NCBI GenBank assembly: GCA_963977625.1
Contig: CAXBPX010000004.1
Coordinates: forward strand, 1-33,471
DNA length: 33,471 nt
Origin: ZLKRG08 sp963977625
Lineage (GTDB): Bacteria > Actinomycetota > Actinomycetes > Nanopelagicales > Nanopelagicaceae
Direction of reading: 5' to 3'
The first letter of the stretch is position 1. Each line of letters starts with the position of its first letter. Below are positions 1-7,870 of this stretch, piece by piece. Under the pieces are notes generated by a model. That model saw only the letters and a program-made list of their open reading frames with translations, was not told the DNA's origin and made no database searches. Made by a program: the position numbers and the translations under genes.

Positions 1-1028
1 TTATTAGCGGTTTATTTACCGGAAAACTGGTAAATAAATTCGGCGAACGCCATGTTTTCGCTTCTGGTGTTTACATGGTTTCGGTAACTACATTTCTGAC
101 CGGAATTGCTGCTAATTACTGGCAACTGCTATTTTTTAGAACAGCAGGCGGACTTGGTTCGTCAATGTTTTCGGTGGCCGCAAGTTCTGTGATTTTCAAA
201 TCAATCTCACCAGAATTACGAGGTCGAGCACAATCTCTTTATAACGGAACATTCTTAGTTGGTGCGGTCGCAGGTCCAGCAATCGGTGGGCTATTAATGA
301 GTATTTCACTTAGAGCGCCATTTTTCGGATATTCCATGATGCTTTTAGTTAGCGGAACTATCGCTTACCGTTATTTGAAAGCTTCTCACTTGGAACCTTC
401 CGCCAATAAAGTTGAAGAGGAGATGACCATCAAAGATGCGCTTTCAATGCCCGCGTTTAGAATTGCAATCATTACTTCGTTTCTCTTCTCACTTGCAATT
501 ATGGGTCCACGATTTTCAATTATTCCAATCTTTGTCGTGGAAGATTTAAATGGAAGCAATTCTTTTGTTGGATATATATACACCGCATCGGCATTGATTC
601 AAGGTGCTTTTTTGATGCGCGCCGGCCAGCTCTCTGATCATCGAGGTCGCCGATTTATGTTAAAAGTGGGATCCACAGTTACTTGGATCGGGATGGCCAT
701 GTTCCTCTTCGCGGGACATAAATCCATCTTCATATTAGCCATGATGATTATTGGGTTTGGTACCGCATTTTTATCAACAACGCCTTCGGCGATAGTTGCC
801 GATGTAATCACTGGAAAAAGTGGAAAAGTAATTGGATTTTTTCAGATGGCGGGAGATGCTGGAATGATGGTGGGGCCGGTATTAATTGGATTTCTAGCCG
901 ATGTTTATAATTTTCAGACGGCATTTACCGCCACGCTAGTTATCTACTCAATAACTGTATTGCTAGCGTGGCGGATGCCAGAGACTTTAGTCGCGTCGCA
1001 GGATGGAAAGAAGTCGCAAGACTTCTAA
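1..1028 (+). CDS. MFS transporter, 5'-truncated by window edge
   Basis: The reading frame is open from base 3 to the TAA at 1026-1028, so the gene starts before the window and 341 C-terminal residues are visible. The first residues include a basic loop (GKLVNKFGERH) like the motif-A loop between TM2 and TM3 of major facilitator proteins, so roughly the first two helices are missing. Further features are a second, motif-A-like loop (QLSDHRGRRF, about 205 residues in) and about nine hydrophobic segments. This fits a 12-TM, proton-coupled DHA1-type exporter (multidrug or sugar efflux). The substrate cannot be read from the sequence. The 3' end overlaps the convergent Bax1-I gene by 42 bases. Family confident, substrate unknown. 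Confidence 0.85.
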   Translation, partial: ISGLFTGKLVNKFGERHVFASGVYMVSVTTFLTGIAANYWQLLFFRTAGGLGSSMFSVAASSVIFKSISPELRGRAQSLYNGTFLVGAVAGPAIGGLLMSISLRAPFFGYSMMLLVSGTIAYRYLKASHLEPSANKVEEEMTIKDALSMPAFRIAIITSFLFSLAIMGPRFSIIPIFVVEDLNGSNSFVGYIYTASALIQGAFLMRAGQLSDHRGRRFMLKVGSTVTWIGMAMFLFAGHKSIFILAMMIIGFGTAFLSTTPSAIVADVITGKSGKVIGFFQMAGDAGMMVGPVLIGFLADVYNFQTAFTATLVIYSITVLLAWRMPETLVASQDGKKSQDF

Positions 1029-1784
1029 ATACAACCAGACCACCGAAACCATCATGCCGAATCCAACTCGCCATGATTCTTCTTGCGGTACTCCGATCGC
1101 AACTGCTTTTGCCGCTTGATCAAAATCAAGTGCCAAGAAGAATGTCGCTAAACCAACACCAAAGAGCGCTACGTAAGGTCCAAAGGTGCCATTAAAAATA
1201 AAGTTGCCACCAATTAAATTGACTACTCCAAGGATTAAATAACCAATAATGGCGCCGGTTGCAAGTTTGGTTGCGCGAGCGCTAATTGAAATCTTGCCAC
1301 TTCGATATGCAAAAAGCACACCTGCAAATGCAACTGCTGTTGCAATTAATGCTTGGCTGACGATACCTGGGTAGACAGATTCATAAACTGCGGAAATTGT
1401 GCCCAGCACAATTCCTTCAAGCGCGGCATAAACCATAATTAAAGCTGGGCGAACTTTTCTAGAGAAAGCAATAACCATTCCTAGAACGGTGGCCACAACT
1501 AAACTTCCTAAAAGCGCGCCGGCGCCAAGATTTGCATTCCATGCAAAAACGCCGGTGACAATTAGCAGCGCAAATAAAATAGATGTACGAGTAACAACAT
1601 CGTCCATAGTCATACGACCTGTGCGCATTGAAGATGCTGCTGGTGCGTTATAAAGATCTTCTAGCTGACCGCCTTCGACAGCGTCATAACTTGTGCCAAA
1701 ACCTGTAGTACCCACATTTGGATTTCCCATAGATGCGTATCCGCGACGGTTGTAGCGGTTTAGTACCGGGTTACTGCTCTCCAT
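987..1784 (-). CDS. Bax inhibitor-1 / YccA family membrane protein
   Basis: This 265-residue protein has a soluble N-terminus of about 65 residues that begins MESSNPVLNRY, typical of actinobacterial Bax1-I homologues. It is followed by seven hydrophobic segments from about residue 68 to the end. The C-terminus (MMVSVVWLYLEVLRLLSILRR) carries the family's last helix. Members are integral membrane proteins; the best-studied bacterial one, BsYetJ, is a pH-gated calcium leak channel, but the role in actinobacteria is unproven. The ATG at 1784 is supported by an AAGGAGAA ribosome site about five bases upstream. The gene lies downstream of the tRNA terminator, so it probably has its own promoter. 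The last 42 bases overlap the tail of the MFS gene. Confidence 0.9.
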   Translation of the reverse strand: MESSNPVLNRYNRRGYASMGNPNVGTTGFGTSYDAVEGGQLEDLYNAPAASSMRTGRMTMDDVVTRTSILFALLIVTGVFAWNANLGAGALLGSLVVATVLGMVIAFSRKVRPALIMVYAALEGIVLGTISAVYESVYPGIVSQALIATAVAFAGVLFAYRSGKISISARATKLATGAIIGYLILGVVNLIGGNFIFNGTFGPYVALFGVGLATFFLALDFDQAAKAVAIGVPQEESWRVGFGMMVSVVWLYLEVLRLLSILRRD

Positions 1785-1817
1785 TAAGTTCTCCTTTTGG
1801 AATTACTTCTGTTATGT

Positions 1818-1840
1818 AGAAAACGCACCTTTGGGGTGCG
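1818..1840 (-). terminator. Intrinsic terminator after the tRNA
   Basis: Read on the minus strand, CGCACC, a loop of five bases and GGTGCG form a six-pair GC-rich stem followed by TTTTCT. It lies 11 bases downstream of the tRNA 3' end and upstream of the Bax1-I ribosome site, so it would end the tRNA (or xylB-tRNA) transcript. It is the only convincing rho-independent terminator I see in the window. Confidence 0.7.
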
Positions 1841-1851
1841 ATATTCCTTAC

Positions 1852-1927
1852 TGGTGCCCTTGGTCGGACTCGAACCGACACTGGAAGGATTTTAAGTCCT
1901 CTGTCTCTGCCATTGGACTACAAGGGC
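1852..1927 (-). tRNA. tRNA with anticodon UAA (Leu-like, short variable loop)
   Basis: The 76-base cloverleaf has acceptor GCCCTTG paired with CAAGGGC, discriminator A and an encoded CCA. The T arm is GTCGG-TTCGAGT-CCGAC. The anticodon stem GAGGA/TCCTT holds the loop CTTAAAA, so the anticodon is UAA, reading the leucine codon UUA; A73 also suits leucine. The variable region, however, is only five bases (CCAGT), whereas tRNA-Leu normally has a long class II arm. The D stem is imperfect (a C13-A22 mismatch). It lies 19 bases after the xylB stop codon and may be processed from that transcript. It is clearly a tRNA; the amino-acid identity is less sure. Confidence 0.85.
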
Positions 1928-1946
1928 TAACGGCGGCGAGAGTCTA

Positions 1947-3347
1947 CTAGTTGGAATTACCCTGTATTAACCGCTGGTATTGCGCAAATAGATCCTGTGA
2001 TTTGGGTTTCTTTTCAATTACCTTGATTTGCGAAGCGCTCCAAGTTGGTGGTTGTGCTTTGCCAGATAAAGCCCAAGCCGCTTGTCTTGCCGCCCCTAAA
2101 GCTACATATTCACCGGGTTCAGGAACTGCAATTTCGAAATCAAAAAAAGTTGACGCCACTTCTTGTACAGCCTGATTTCTAGCTGCGCCACCTACCAATA
2201 TCACTCTGTTGATTGGAACATTTAATTTCGAAATTGCATCAGCGGCATAGCGCATTCCTGCAATCACTCCTTCAATCGCAGCTCTTGCGATATTTGCGGG
2301 TGTGAAATTCTGGTGTGTAATTCCGTAGAAAGTTCCGGTGGCATTTGGTTTATTTGGTGTTCGCTCGCCATCAAAATGCGTAATTAATTTAAGTCCATTT
2401 GATCCAATTGGTGCCGAAAGTGCGGCTTCACTAAACTCTTCGAAAGTCATTCCTAAAGTTTTTGAAATTGTTGCAAATATCTTTGCGGCATTTAATGTGC
2501 AAGCAAGTGGCAAGAAATTTCCGGTGGCATCTGCAAAACCAGCAACTTCCCCACTTTGGTCATGCGTTGCAGTCTTAGTAGAAATGAATGCAGTGCCACT
2601 GGTACCAAGTGAAATCACCATGTCTCCAATTTGAGAATTAATTCCAAGTGCGGCCCCAGCATTATCGCCACATCCAGCCGCAATTGGAATTCCTTTCGCA
2701 CTTTTAGCTCCAAATTGATTAGCTGAAACAATTCTTGGTAACACTACTTTGCGGTCAGATTTCAAAATTGATTTTAAAATTTCTGGTAGATACTCATTAG
2801 TCGTGGGATTGAAATACCCAGTTCCAGATGCATCTGAGCGGTCGGTAAATAGATCATTTATATCTTTGGATCCAGTTAACTTCCATGAAAGCCAATCGTG
2901 AGGTAAGCAAATTGCCGCGACTTTAGCGATATTTTCGGGTTCGTTCTCTGCCACCCAACGAACCTTTGCAGCAGTAAAGGATGCCACCAATTGAGAACCC
3001 GTTAATTTTGCAATCTCCGGAAACTCTGAATTTAGCGCTGCTGCAGTTTTATCTGATCTAGTGTCATTCCATAATAAGGCTGGTCTGATTACCTCACCAT
3101 TGGCATCAAGTAAAACCATGCCATGTTGTTGTCCACCAATTGCAATGGCACTTATCTCACCAAAAGTTTCGGCTTCACTAAGCGCTTCATTTAAAGCGTT
3201 GAGCCAATGAATTGGGTCAACTTCGGTTCCATCTGGATGTGGCCTTGTAATAGTTTTTTTTATTTCACCGGTCTGAACATCACATAAAACAACTTTTACC
3301 GACTGAGTTGAAGAATCAACTCCTGCGACCAGCTGGCTATTAGTCAT
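1947..3347 (-). CDS. xylB: Xylulokinase (FGGY family)
   Basis: This 466-residue protein, close to the usual 480-500, phosphorylates D-xylulose to xylulose 5-phosphate, feeding the pentose phosphate pathway in the cytoplasm. The N-terminal phosphate loop GVDSSTQSVK is at residues 9-18. GQQHGMVLLD (72-81) matches the substrate-binding GQMHG motif of XylB. GCGDNAGAALG (225-235) contains the catalytic-base aspartate, D228, and the second ATP domain has GGAARN near residue 387. No xylose isomerase, transporter or regulator lies beside it. It follows ppx after 37 bases and leads into the tRNA, so it may be co-transcribed with both. The ATG at 3347 has no good ribosome site. Another FGGY sugar substrate is possible but the motifs favour xylulose. 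Confidence 0.88.
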   Translation of the reverse strand: MTNSQLVAGVDSSTQSVKVVLCDVQTGEIKKTITRPHPDGTEVDPIHWLNALNEALSEAETFGEISAIAIGGQQHGMVLLDANGEVIRPALLWNDTRSDKTAAALNSEFPEIAKLTGSQLVASFTAAKVRWVAENEPENIAKVAAICLPHDWLSWKLTGSKDINDLFTDRSDASGTGYFNPTTNEYLPEILKSILKSDRKVVLPRIVSANQFGAKSAKGIPIAAGCGDNAGAALGINSQIGDMVISLGTSGTAFISTKTATHDQSGEVAGFADATGNFLPLACTLNAAKIFATISKTLGMTFEEFSEAALSAPIGSNGLKLITHFDGERTPNKPNATGTFYGITHQNFTPANIARAAIEGVIAGMRYAADAISKLNVPINRVILVGGAARNQAVQEVASTFFDFEIAVPEPGEYVALGAARQAAWALSGKAQPPTWSASQIKVIEKKPKSQDLFAQYQRLIQGNSN

Positions 3348-3384
3348 AACTTATAGTTTCTCAAATTCTCAAATATGTAAAGAG

Positions 3385-4299
3385 TTAGCTTTGTCCAAGA
3401 CTAAATGCGATGCCATCCAAGATATCTGATTCACAGGCGATAAATTCATTGGCACCAACTGCTTTGACAATCTCCGAAAGCACTAAGGATCCAGCGCCAA
3501 TTACATCTACGCGACCCGGGTGCATGTATCCAAGTGCAGCTCGTTGGGAACGATTCATTTTTAAAAACATCTCTGAAACTTCATGAGTTTTGGTAGCCGA
3601 AATCCTAGAAAGATGTATTGCATAGCGATCGTATTGTGGAAGATCTAGCGCCGCTGCCGCTACCGTAGTTGCGGTCCCCGCAACTGCAATCAAAGATTTA
3701 GCGCTCTTAATATCAACAACTTGGTTAGCCTCTGTAATAGCCGTTTTAATATCTTTTCGAGCACTTTCAATTTCTGAAATTGTTGCAGGGTCAGATTTTA
3801 AGTGGCGCTCGGCCATACGCACACATCCAATATTTACACTCTTTGCGCTCTCTACATTTCGATTTCCTATTACAAATTCGGTGGAACCACCACCTATATC
3901 GATTACCAAAAAAGGCGCTAAAGAATCAGTTAAATCTTTGGTAGCGCCTGCAAATGAAAGTCGCGCCTCTTCTTCACCAGAAATTACATCTGGTGCAATT
4001 CCTAATCGAGACTTAACACCTTCGATAAATAAATCGCGATTAGTGGCATCTCTTGTCGCGCTAGTTGCGCAGAACCGTATCTTTTCTACGCCACGTCTAG
4101 TTATTTCCAGCGCAAATTTATCTACCGCTGCAAGGGTTCGAGCTATTGCATCAGGATGAAACTCACCGGTTTGATCAACGCCTTGTCCTAATCTAACAAT
4201 TTCCATTTCCCGAATTACTTCGCGAAAGTTTTCACCTTGTACATCTGCAATAAGTAAGCGTATGGAATTAGTGCCACAATCAATGGCTGCTACTCGCAT
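3385..4299 (-). CDS. ppx: Ppx/GppA exopolyphosphatase family protein
   Basis: This 304-residue protein of the ASKHA fold hydrolyses terminal phosphates of polyphosphate and/or pppGpp. Motifs: AAIDCGTNSIRLLIAD at the very N-terminus (phosphate loop 1), IDIGGGSTEF near residue 137 (phosphate loop 2) and AVAGTATTVAA near residue 205. It has the short actinobacterial form, without the extra C-terminal HD-like domain of the E. coli enzyme. I chose the ATG at 4299 (MRVAAIDCG) over the in-frame ATG at 4317 because family members begin at this point. It then overlaps the end of the DUF501 gene by ten bases, indicating translational coupling. Polyphosphate and pppGpp specificity cannot be separated by sequence. 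Confidence 0.9.
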   Translation of the reverse strand: MRVAAIDCGTNSIRLLIADVQGENFREVIREMEIVRLGQGVDQTGEFHPDAIARTLAAVDKFALEITRRGVEKIRFCATSATRDATNRDLFIEGVKSRLGIAPDVISGEEEARLSFAGATKDLTDSLAPFLVIDIGGGSTEFVIGNRNVESAKSVNIGCVRMAERHLKSDPATISEIESARKDIKTAITEANQVVDIKSAKSLIAVAGTATTVAAAALDLPQYDRYAIHLSRISATKTHEVSEMFLKMNRSQRAALGYMHPGRVDVIGAGSLVLSEIVKAVGANEFIACESDILDGIAFSLGQS

Positions 4300-4781
4300 G
4301 GAGCGTCTAACCACCATTTCGGTAACTTTGCTAGCGCTTCATCACCTAATGGATTTACTTCTGGGCCAGCTGCTAAAGAATGAGCCACTAATGAATGTAA
4401 ACATTTAACGCGATCAGGCATTCCACCTGCGCTTATTCCAGCTACTTCGGGCACATCTATACCTAGTGCAGCACGTGCAGCCAAATAATCATCATGCGCA
4501 GCTGCGTATCCACCAGCAAGTTCTGGATCATTTTGTAGACGCAAATTCATTTCTGCCATTAATCCACCGTTTTCTAAAGTGGAAATTGCACCAGTAAGTT
4601 TTGGACAAGTGGCGTAATAGAAAGTTGGAAAAGGAGTGCCATCTGCAAGCCTTGGTGGCGTCTCTACAACAGCTGGATTACCGCAAGGACACCGATATGC
4701 AATTGCATGAACATCTCTTGGCTGTCGCTGTAACTGTCTACCAACACAATCTAAATCTGATTGGGAGACTTCACGATTCAT
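4290..4781 (-). CDS. DUF501 domain protein
   Basis: This 163-residue protein is the actinobacterial DUF501 family member that regularly sits between divIC/ftsB and ppx. A YRCPCGNPAVVETPPRLADG segment (about residues 29-48) with two closely spaced cysteines is followed by PFPTFYYATCPKL. Three cysteines within about 30 residues hint at metal binding, but no function is established. No signal peptide or TM segment is seen. The start ATG overlaps the stop of the septum protein gene by four bases (ATGA), and its own stop overlaps the ppx start, so the three genes are translationally coupled. Confidence 0.88.
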   Translation of the reverse strand: MNREVSQSDLDCVGRQLQRQPRDVHAIAYRCPCGNPAVVETPPRLADGTPFPTFYYATCPKLTGAISTLENGGLMAEMNLRLQNDPELAGGYAAAHDDYLAARAALGIDVPEVAGISAGGMPDRVKCLHSLVAHSLAAGPEVNPLGDEALAKLPKWWLDAPCE

Positions 4782-5188
4782 TTATTTCCAGCTTCAGTTA
4801 CGGTTGCTATTAATCTGGTGTACCAAGGCACGCCAGTGGGCACATTTGCAGCCACATTATTTGATTTATCGCTACCTTGGAGAGTTATCTCATTGGTAAG
4901 TATGTATTGACGCTCTCCAGGTAAAACATAATGTAATCGAGCCCTTGCTTGCGATTTTATGTAATTAGGATCGTTCCAAAGTTCCAATTCTTTGCGAGCT
5001 TCTTCGAGCGCAGTACGATTCGCAGCTACTTGAGCCGATAACGCATTAATTTGTGCACGTTGCGCAAAATATTTCTGCAATGGAGAACCAATCATCACAA
5101 TCACACCAAAGAAAAAAGCAGCTACCACTAGAAAACGAGACGATTTATCAAAACGCTTTCTGCGGTAACTGCTTCTTCTTCGAGGCAA
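4778..5188 (-). CDS. divIC: Septum formation initiator, DivIC/FtsB family
   Basis: This 136-residue single-pass protein fits the FtsB/DivIC subunit of the FtsQ-FtsL-FtsB divisome complex. It has a basic cytoplasmic N-terminus (MPRRRSSYRRKRF), one TM helix at about residues 19-36, and a coiled coil over about 44-70. The family signature follows: a WNDPNYIKSQARARLHYVLPGE segment near 72-93. Downstream of enolase by 33 bases, it begins the classic eno-divIC-DUF501-ppx cluster. The ATG at 5188 has an AAGGA ribosome site six bases upstream. The two-TM alternatives (FtsL) fit less well because of the DPNYIK and LHYVLPGE motifs. Confidence 0.92.
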   Translation of the reverse strand: MPRRRSSYRRKRFDKSSRFLVVAAFFFGVIVMIGSPLQKYFAQRAQINALSAQVAANRTALEEARKELELWNDPNYIKSQARARLHYVLPGERQYILTNEITLQGSDKSNNVAANVPTGVPWYTRLIATVTEAGNK

Positions 5189-5221
5189 TGTTTAATCCTT
5201 ATTTATCTTTTTGCGCAAAAC

Positions 5222-6502
5222 CTAAGATTGCTTAAAGCGAGGGAAAGCTCCGCGACCTGCATATCGAGCGCCGTCAGCAAGTTCATCTTCAATTCGAAGT
5301 AACTGATTGTATTTAGCAACACGTTCACTTCGAGCTGGAGCACCAGTTTTAATCTGACCACAATTAGTTGCCACTGCTAAATCTGCAATGGTCACATCTT
5401 CAGTTTCACCTGAACGATGACTCATCATGCTGCGATAACCAGCGCGATGCGCCATCTCTACTGCATCAAGAGTTTCAGTTAATGAGCCAATTTGGTTAAC
5501 TTTTACCAGCAGAGCATTGGCAGTATCTGCAGCAATGCCTTTTGCCAGACGTTCTGGATTGGTTACAAATAAATCATCTCCAACTAACTGCACCTTAGTT
5601 CCAAGTTCTTTGGTAATCGCAGCCCAACCATCCCAATCATCTTCATTTAGAGGATCTTCGATAGATACCAGTGGATAAGAAGAAACCAGGCTTGAGTAGT
5701 AAGCAATCATCTCTGCGGCAGTCAATTGTTTGCCTTCAAAAGAGTATTTACCATTTTCATAAAATTCAGTAGCCGCAACGTCCATCGCAAGCCCAATTTC
5801 CTTACCTGGTTTGAACCCAGCGCCTTCAACTGCTTCTAGAATTAAATCTAAAGCTGCACGGTTGCTATCCAAATTTGGCGCAAATCCACCTTCGTCGCCA
5901 ATACTGGTTGCTAATCCGCGTTTCTTGAGAACTGATTTTAGTGAATGATAAATCTCCGCACCCCAACGAAGCGATTCTTTAAAAGAATCTGCACCGATTG
6001 GAGCGACCATAAATTCCTGTATGTCTACGTTGGTATCTGCGTGTGCACCACCATTGAGAATATTCATCATTGGTACGGGTAGCACATGTGCGTTATTACC
6101 GCCGACATATTTAAATAGCGAAAGATCTGCATGTTCTGCGCTTGCCTTTGCAACCGCTAACGAAACTCCAAGAATCGCATTTGCGCCAAGTTTTGCTTTG
6201 TTCTTGGTGCCATCAAGTTCAATCATTGTTTGATCAACTAAACGTTGATCCTGCGCATCTAAGCCCACAACTTCAGGAGCAATAACTTCATTTACATTTT
6301 TGATTGCTTTTTCGACACCTTTGCCAAGATATCGCTTTCCACCGTCGCGTAATTCGACCGCTTCAAAAGCTCCAGTTGAAGCACCTGATGGGACCGCAGC
6401 ACGAGCTGCTGTGCCATCCTCTAATAAAACTTCTACTTCTACAGTTGGATTTCCGCGTGAATCTAAAATCTCTCGTGCACCAAGGGCCTCGATAATTGCC
6501 AC
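5222..6502 (-). CDS. eno: Enolase
   Basis: This 426-residue protein has the normal family length and converts 2-phosphoglycerate to phosphoenolpyruvate in glycolysis. SGASTGAFEAVELRD (39-53) contains the mobile substrate loop. The catalytic acid region is GDEGGFAP (E204), the magnesium ligands D241, E282 and D309 lie in AMDVAA, SIEDPL and VGDDLF, and the catalytic lysine is K334 in LVKVNQIGS. The signature MMSHRSGETEDVTIADLAV begins at 359. The start codon is GTG, with CAGGAG upstream. It stands between mazG and divIC, the usual actinobacterial place. Its product is the substrate of the PEP carboxylase encoded further along. Confidence 0.98.
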   Translation of the reverse strand: MAIIEALGAREILDSRGNPTVEVEVLLEDGTAARAAVPSGASTGAFEAVELRDGGKRYLGKGVEKAIKNVNEVIAPEVVGLDAQDQRLVDQTMIELDGTKNKAKLGANAILGVSLAVAKASAEHADLSLFKYVGGNNAHVLPVPMMNILNGGAHADTNVDIQEFMVAPIGADSFKESLRWGAEIYHSLKSVLKKRGLATSIGDEGGFAPNLDSNRAALDLILEAVEGAGFKPGKEIGLAMDVAATEFYENGKYSFEGKQLTAAEMIAYYSSLVSSYPLVSIEDPLNEDDWDGWAAITKELGTKVQLVGDDLFVTNPERLAKGIAADTANALLVKVNQIGSLTETLDAVEMAHRAGYRSMMSHRSGETEDVTIADLAVATNCGQIKTGAPARSERVAKYNQLLRIEDELADGARYAGRGAFPRFKQS

Positions 6503-6555
6503 TTTTACTCCTGAACCTTTTATTGAACTCTTAACTGAGTTTTACTATAAGTATT

Positions 6556-7212
6556 CTACAAGGACTCAATCCGCTTGATCTCATCTGAAATCTCGCGCGC
6601 GCGAGCACGAAGCAGATCTTCCGGTTCGATTCCTTGCTTTATCGCAGCCACCACGGCTGCTACCAACGCATCACTTATAGCAACTTCGACAGGAACATCA
6701 TTGTTCACTTCTGCGGTTGGTAAACCTAATTTGCCCGATAAATCTATGCCGTTCTTCTCGGCACGGTAGATAAGTTTAGTGATTAACGGCAGCGCTGGCT
6801 GGGAAAGTGCAATACCGTCCGTTGCAGAGTTACGATTTTTTTCACTTGCTTTTAATTTCTCCCAGTTTTGCAACACTTCCGCAGAGCTATCAGCTTTTGC
6901 ATCACCAAATACATGTGGATGTCGTCTGACCAACTTATCTGCTATCCCGCGTGCCACATCTTCAATAGTGAAAGGATCTGTTGCATGTTCTTCTGCGATT
7001 CGAGCATGAAAATAGACTTGCAACAAGATATCGCCTAACTCTTCCCGCATTGCAAGTCGATCTTCAGAATCGACTGAATCTATAAACTCATATGATTCTT
7101 CAAGCAAATACTTAATTAATGACTGGTGAGTTTGTTCGGCATCCCATGGGCAGCCACCAGGTGATCTAAGTTGATCCATTACTTCGAGTAATCGAAGTAG
7201 CTCAGATGCCAT
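6556..7212 (-). CDS. mazG: MazG nucleoside triphosphate pyrophosphohydrolase
   Basis: This 218-residue all-alpha NTP pyrophosphatase hydrolyses (d)NTPs to NMP and PPi, with house-cleaning and stress roles. The N-terminal MazG domain has GGCPWDAEQTHQSL (about 18-31), EESYEFIDSVD and REELGDILLQVYFHARIAEE. The EExxE...EELGD pattern supplies the magnesium-binding acids. The C-terminal repeat is degenerate and the protein is shorter than E. coli MazG (about 263), as is common in actinobacteria. It follows the SurA-like gene by 15 bases and ends 53 bases before eno. No ribosome site or -10 box decides the ATG at 7212, so the start is tentative. Confidence 0.9.
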   Translation of the reverse strand: MASELLRLLEVMDQLRSPGGCPWDAEQTHQSLIKYLLEESYEFIDSVDSEDRLAMREELGDILLQVYFHARIAEEHATDPFTIEDVARGIADKLVRRHPHVFGDAKADSSAEVLQNWEKLKASEKNRNSATDGIALSQPALPLITKLIYRAEKNGIDLSGKLGLPTAEVNNDVPVEVAISDALVAAVVAAIKQGIEPEDLLRARAREISDEIKRIESL

Positions 7213-7227
7213 AGCTAATTAAGAATT

Positions 7228-7833
7228 TTAGGCGGTGATTGGTTTGACTGCAGTGCCAGCCGCATCAAAAGTCACTAGATCAGCTGTTGAAACATCCCAC
7301 TTACCGAATTGAGGATTGATAACAATTTTTTCGGACTTAGAAAATTCTGCAATTAATTGCTGAATCGCAGCTCCTGCATTTGCTTCTGAAACTCCTGAAG
7401 CTATTGCCAGCTCTTGTAATTTGTCAGATATGAGTATTGCTTGAATATATAAATCAAAATCAGATGGTGCCAGCTGTGCAGATACCAAAGCAGTTCCTAG
7501 TTGTGCTTGTCCACCTAGCGAATTAAAAATTTCCGCCTTTTTGGCATCTTTCATTGCTTGGGTAATTTTGATCCCATTCTTTGCCGCAATTTTCTCAAAA
7601 ATAGTTGCAATCACTAGGAATCGGGTTTCGGAACGGTTTAACTCTTCACCAGTACTCAATTGCATTCCGGAAGTATCATATTTTGCGCGTTCGGAGAGAA
7701 TTTCTGCGATGCGAGATTGCAGATCCTGAGTAGAGATTTTGGTATCACCAATTTGCGCAGCAGTACTTGCATTACAGGAAGTCAGAAAAATCAAACTGCT
7801 TGCTAAAACTAATGCATTGACCAACTTCTTCAT
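7228..7833 (-). CDS. SurA N-terminal-like lipoprotein
   Basis: This 201-residue protein starts MKKLVNALVLASS and has a lipobox, LTSC, with the lipidated cysteine at residue 20. It should be anchored to the outer face of the membrane. The mature part (AAQIGDTKISTQDLQSRIAEIL) resembles the SurA_N chaperone domain; no parvulin PPIase domain follows. Such proteins lie between mfd and mazG across actinobacteria and probably help extracytoplasmic folding, which is inference. The codon before the ATG is TTG and could be read as an alternative start. I prefer the ATG, which sits after an AGAGGG stretch. The gene begins 37 bases after the mfd stop. Confidence 0.8.
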   Translation of the reverse strand: MKKLVNALVLASSLIFLTSCNASTAAQIGDTKISTQDLQSRIAEILSERAKYDTSGMQLSTGEELNRSETRFLVIATIFEKIAAKNGIKITQAMKDAKKAEIFNSLGGQAQLGTALVSAQLAPSDFDLYIQAILISDKLQELAIASGVSEANAGAAIQQLIAEFSKSEKIVINPQFGKWDVSTADLVTFDAAGTAVKPITA

Positions 7834-7870
7834 CAAAACCCTCTTTTTTCTTCCTTTTAATTCTTTAACA

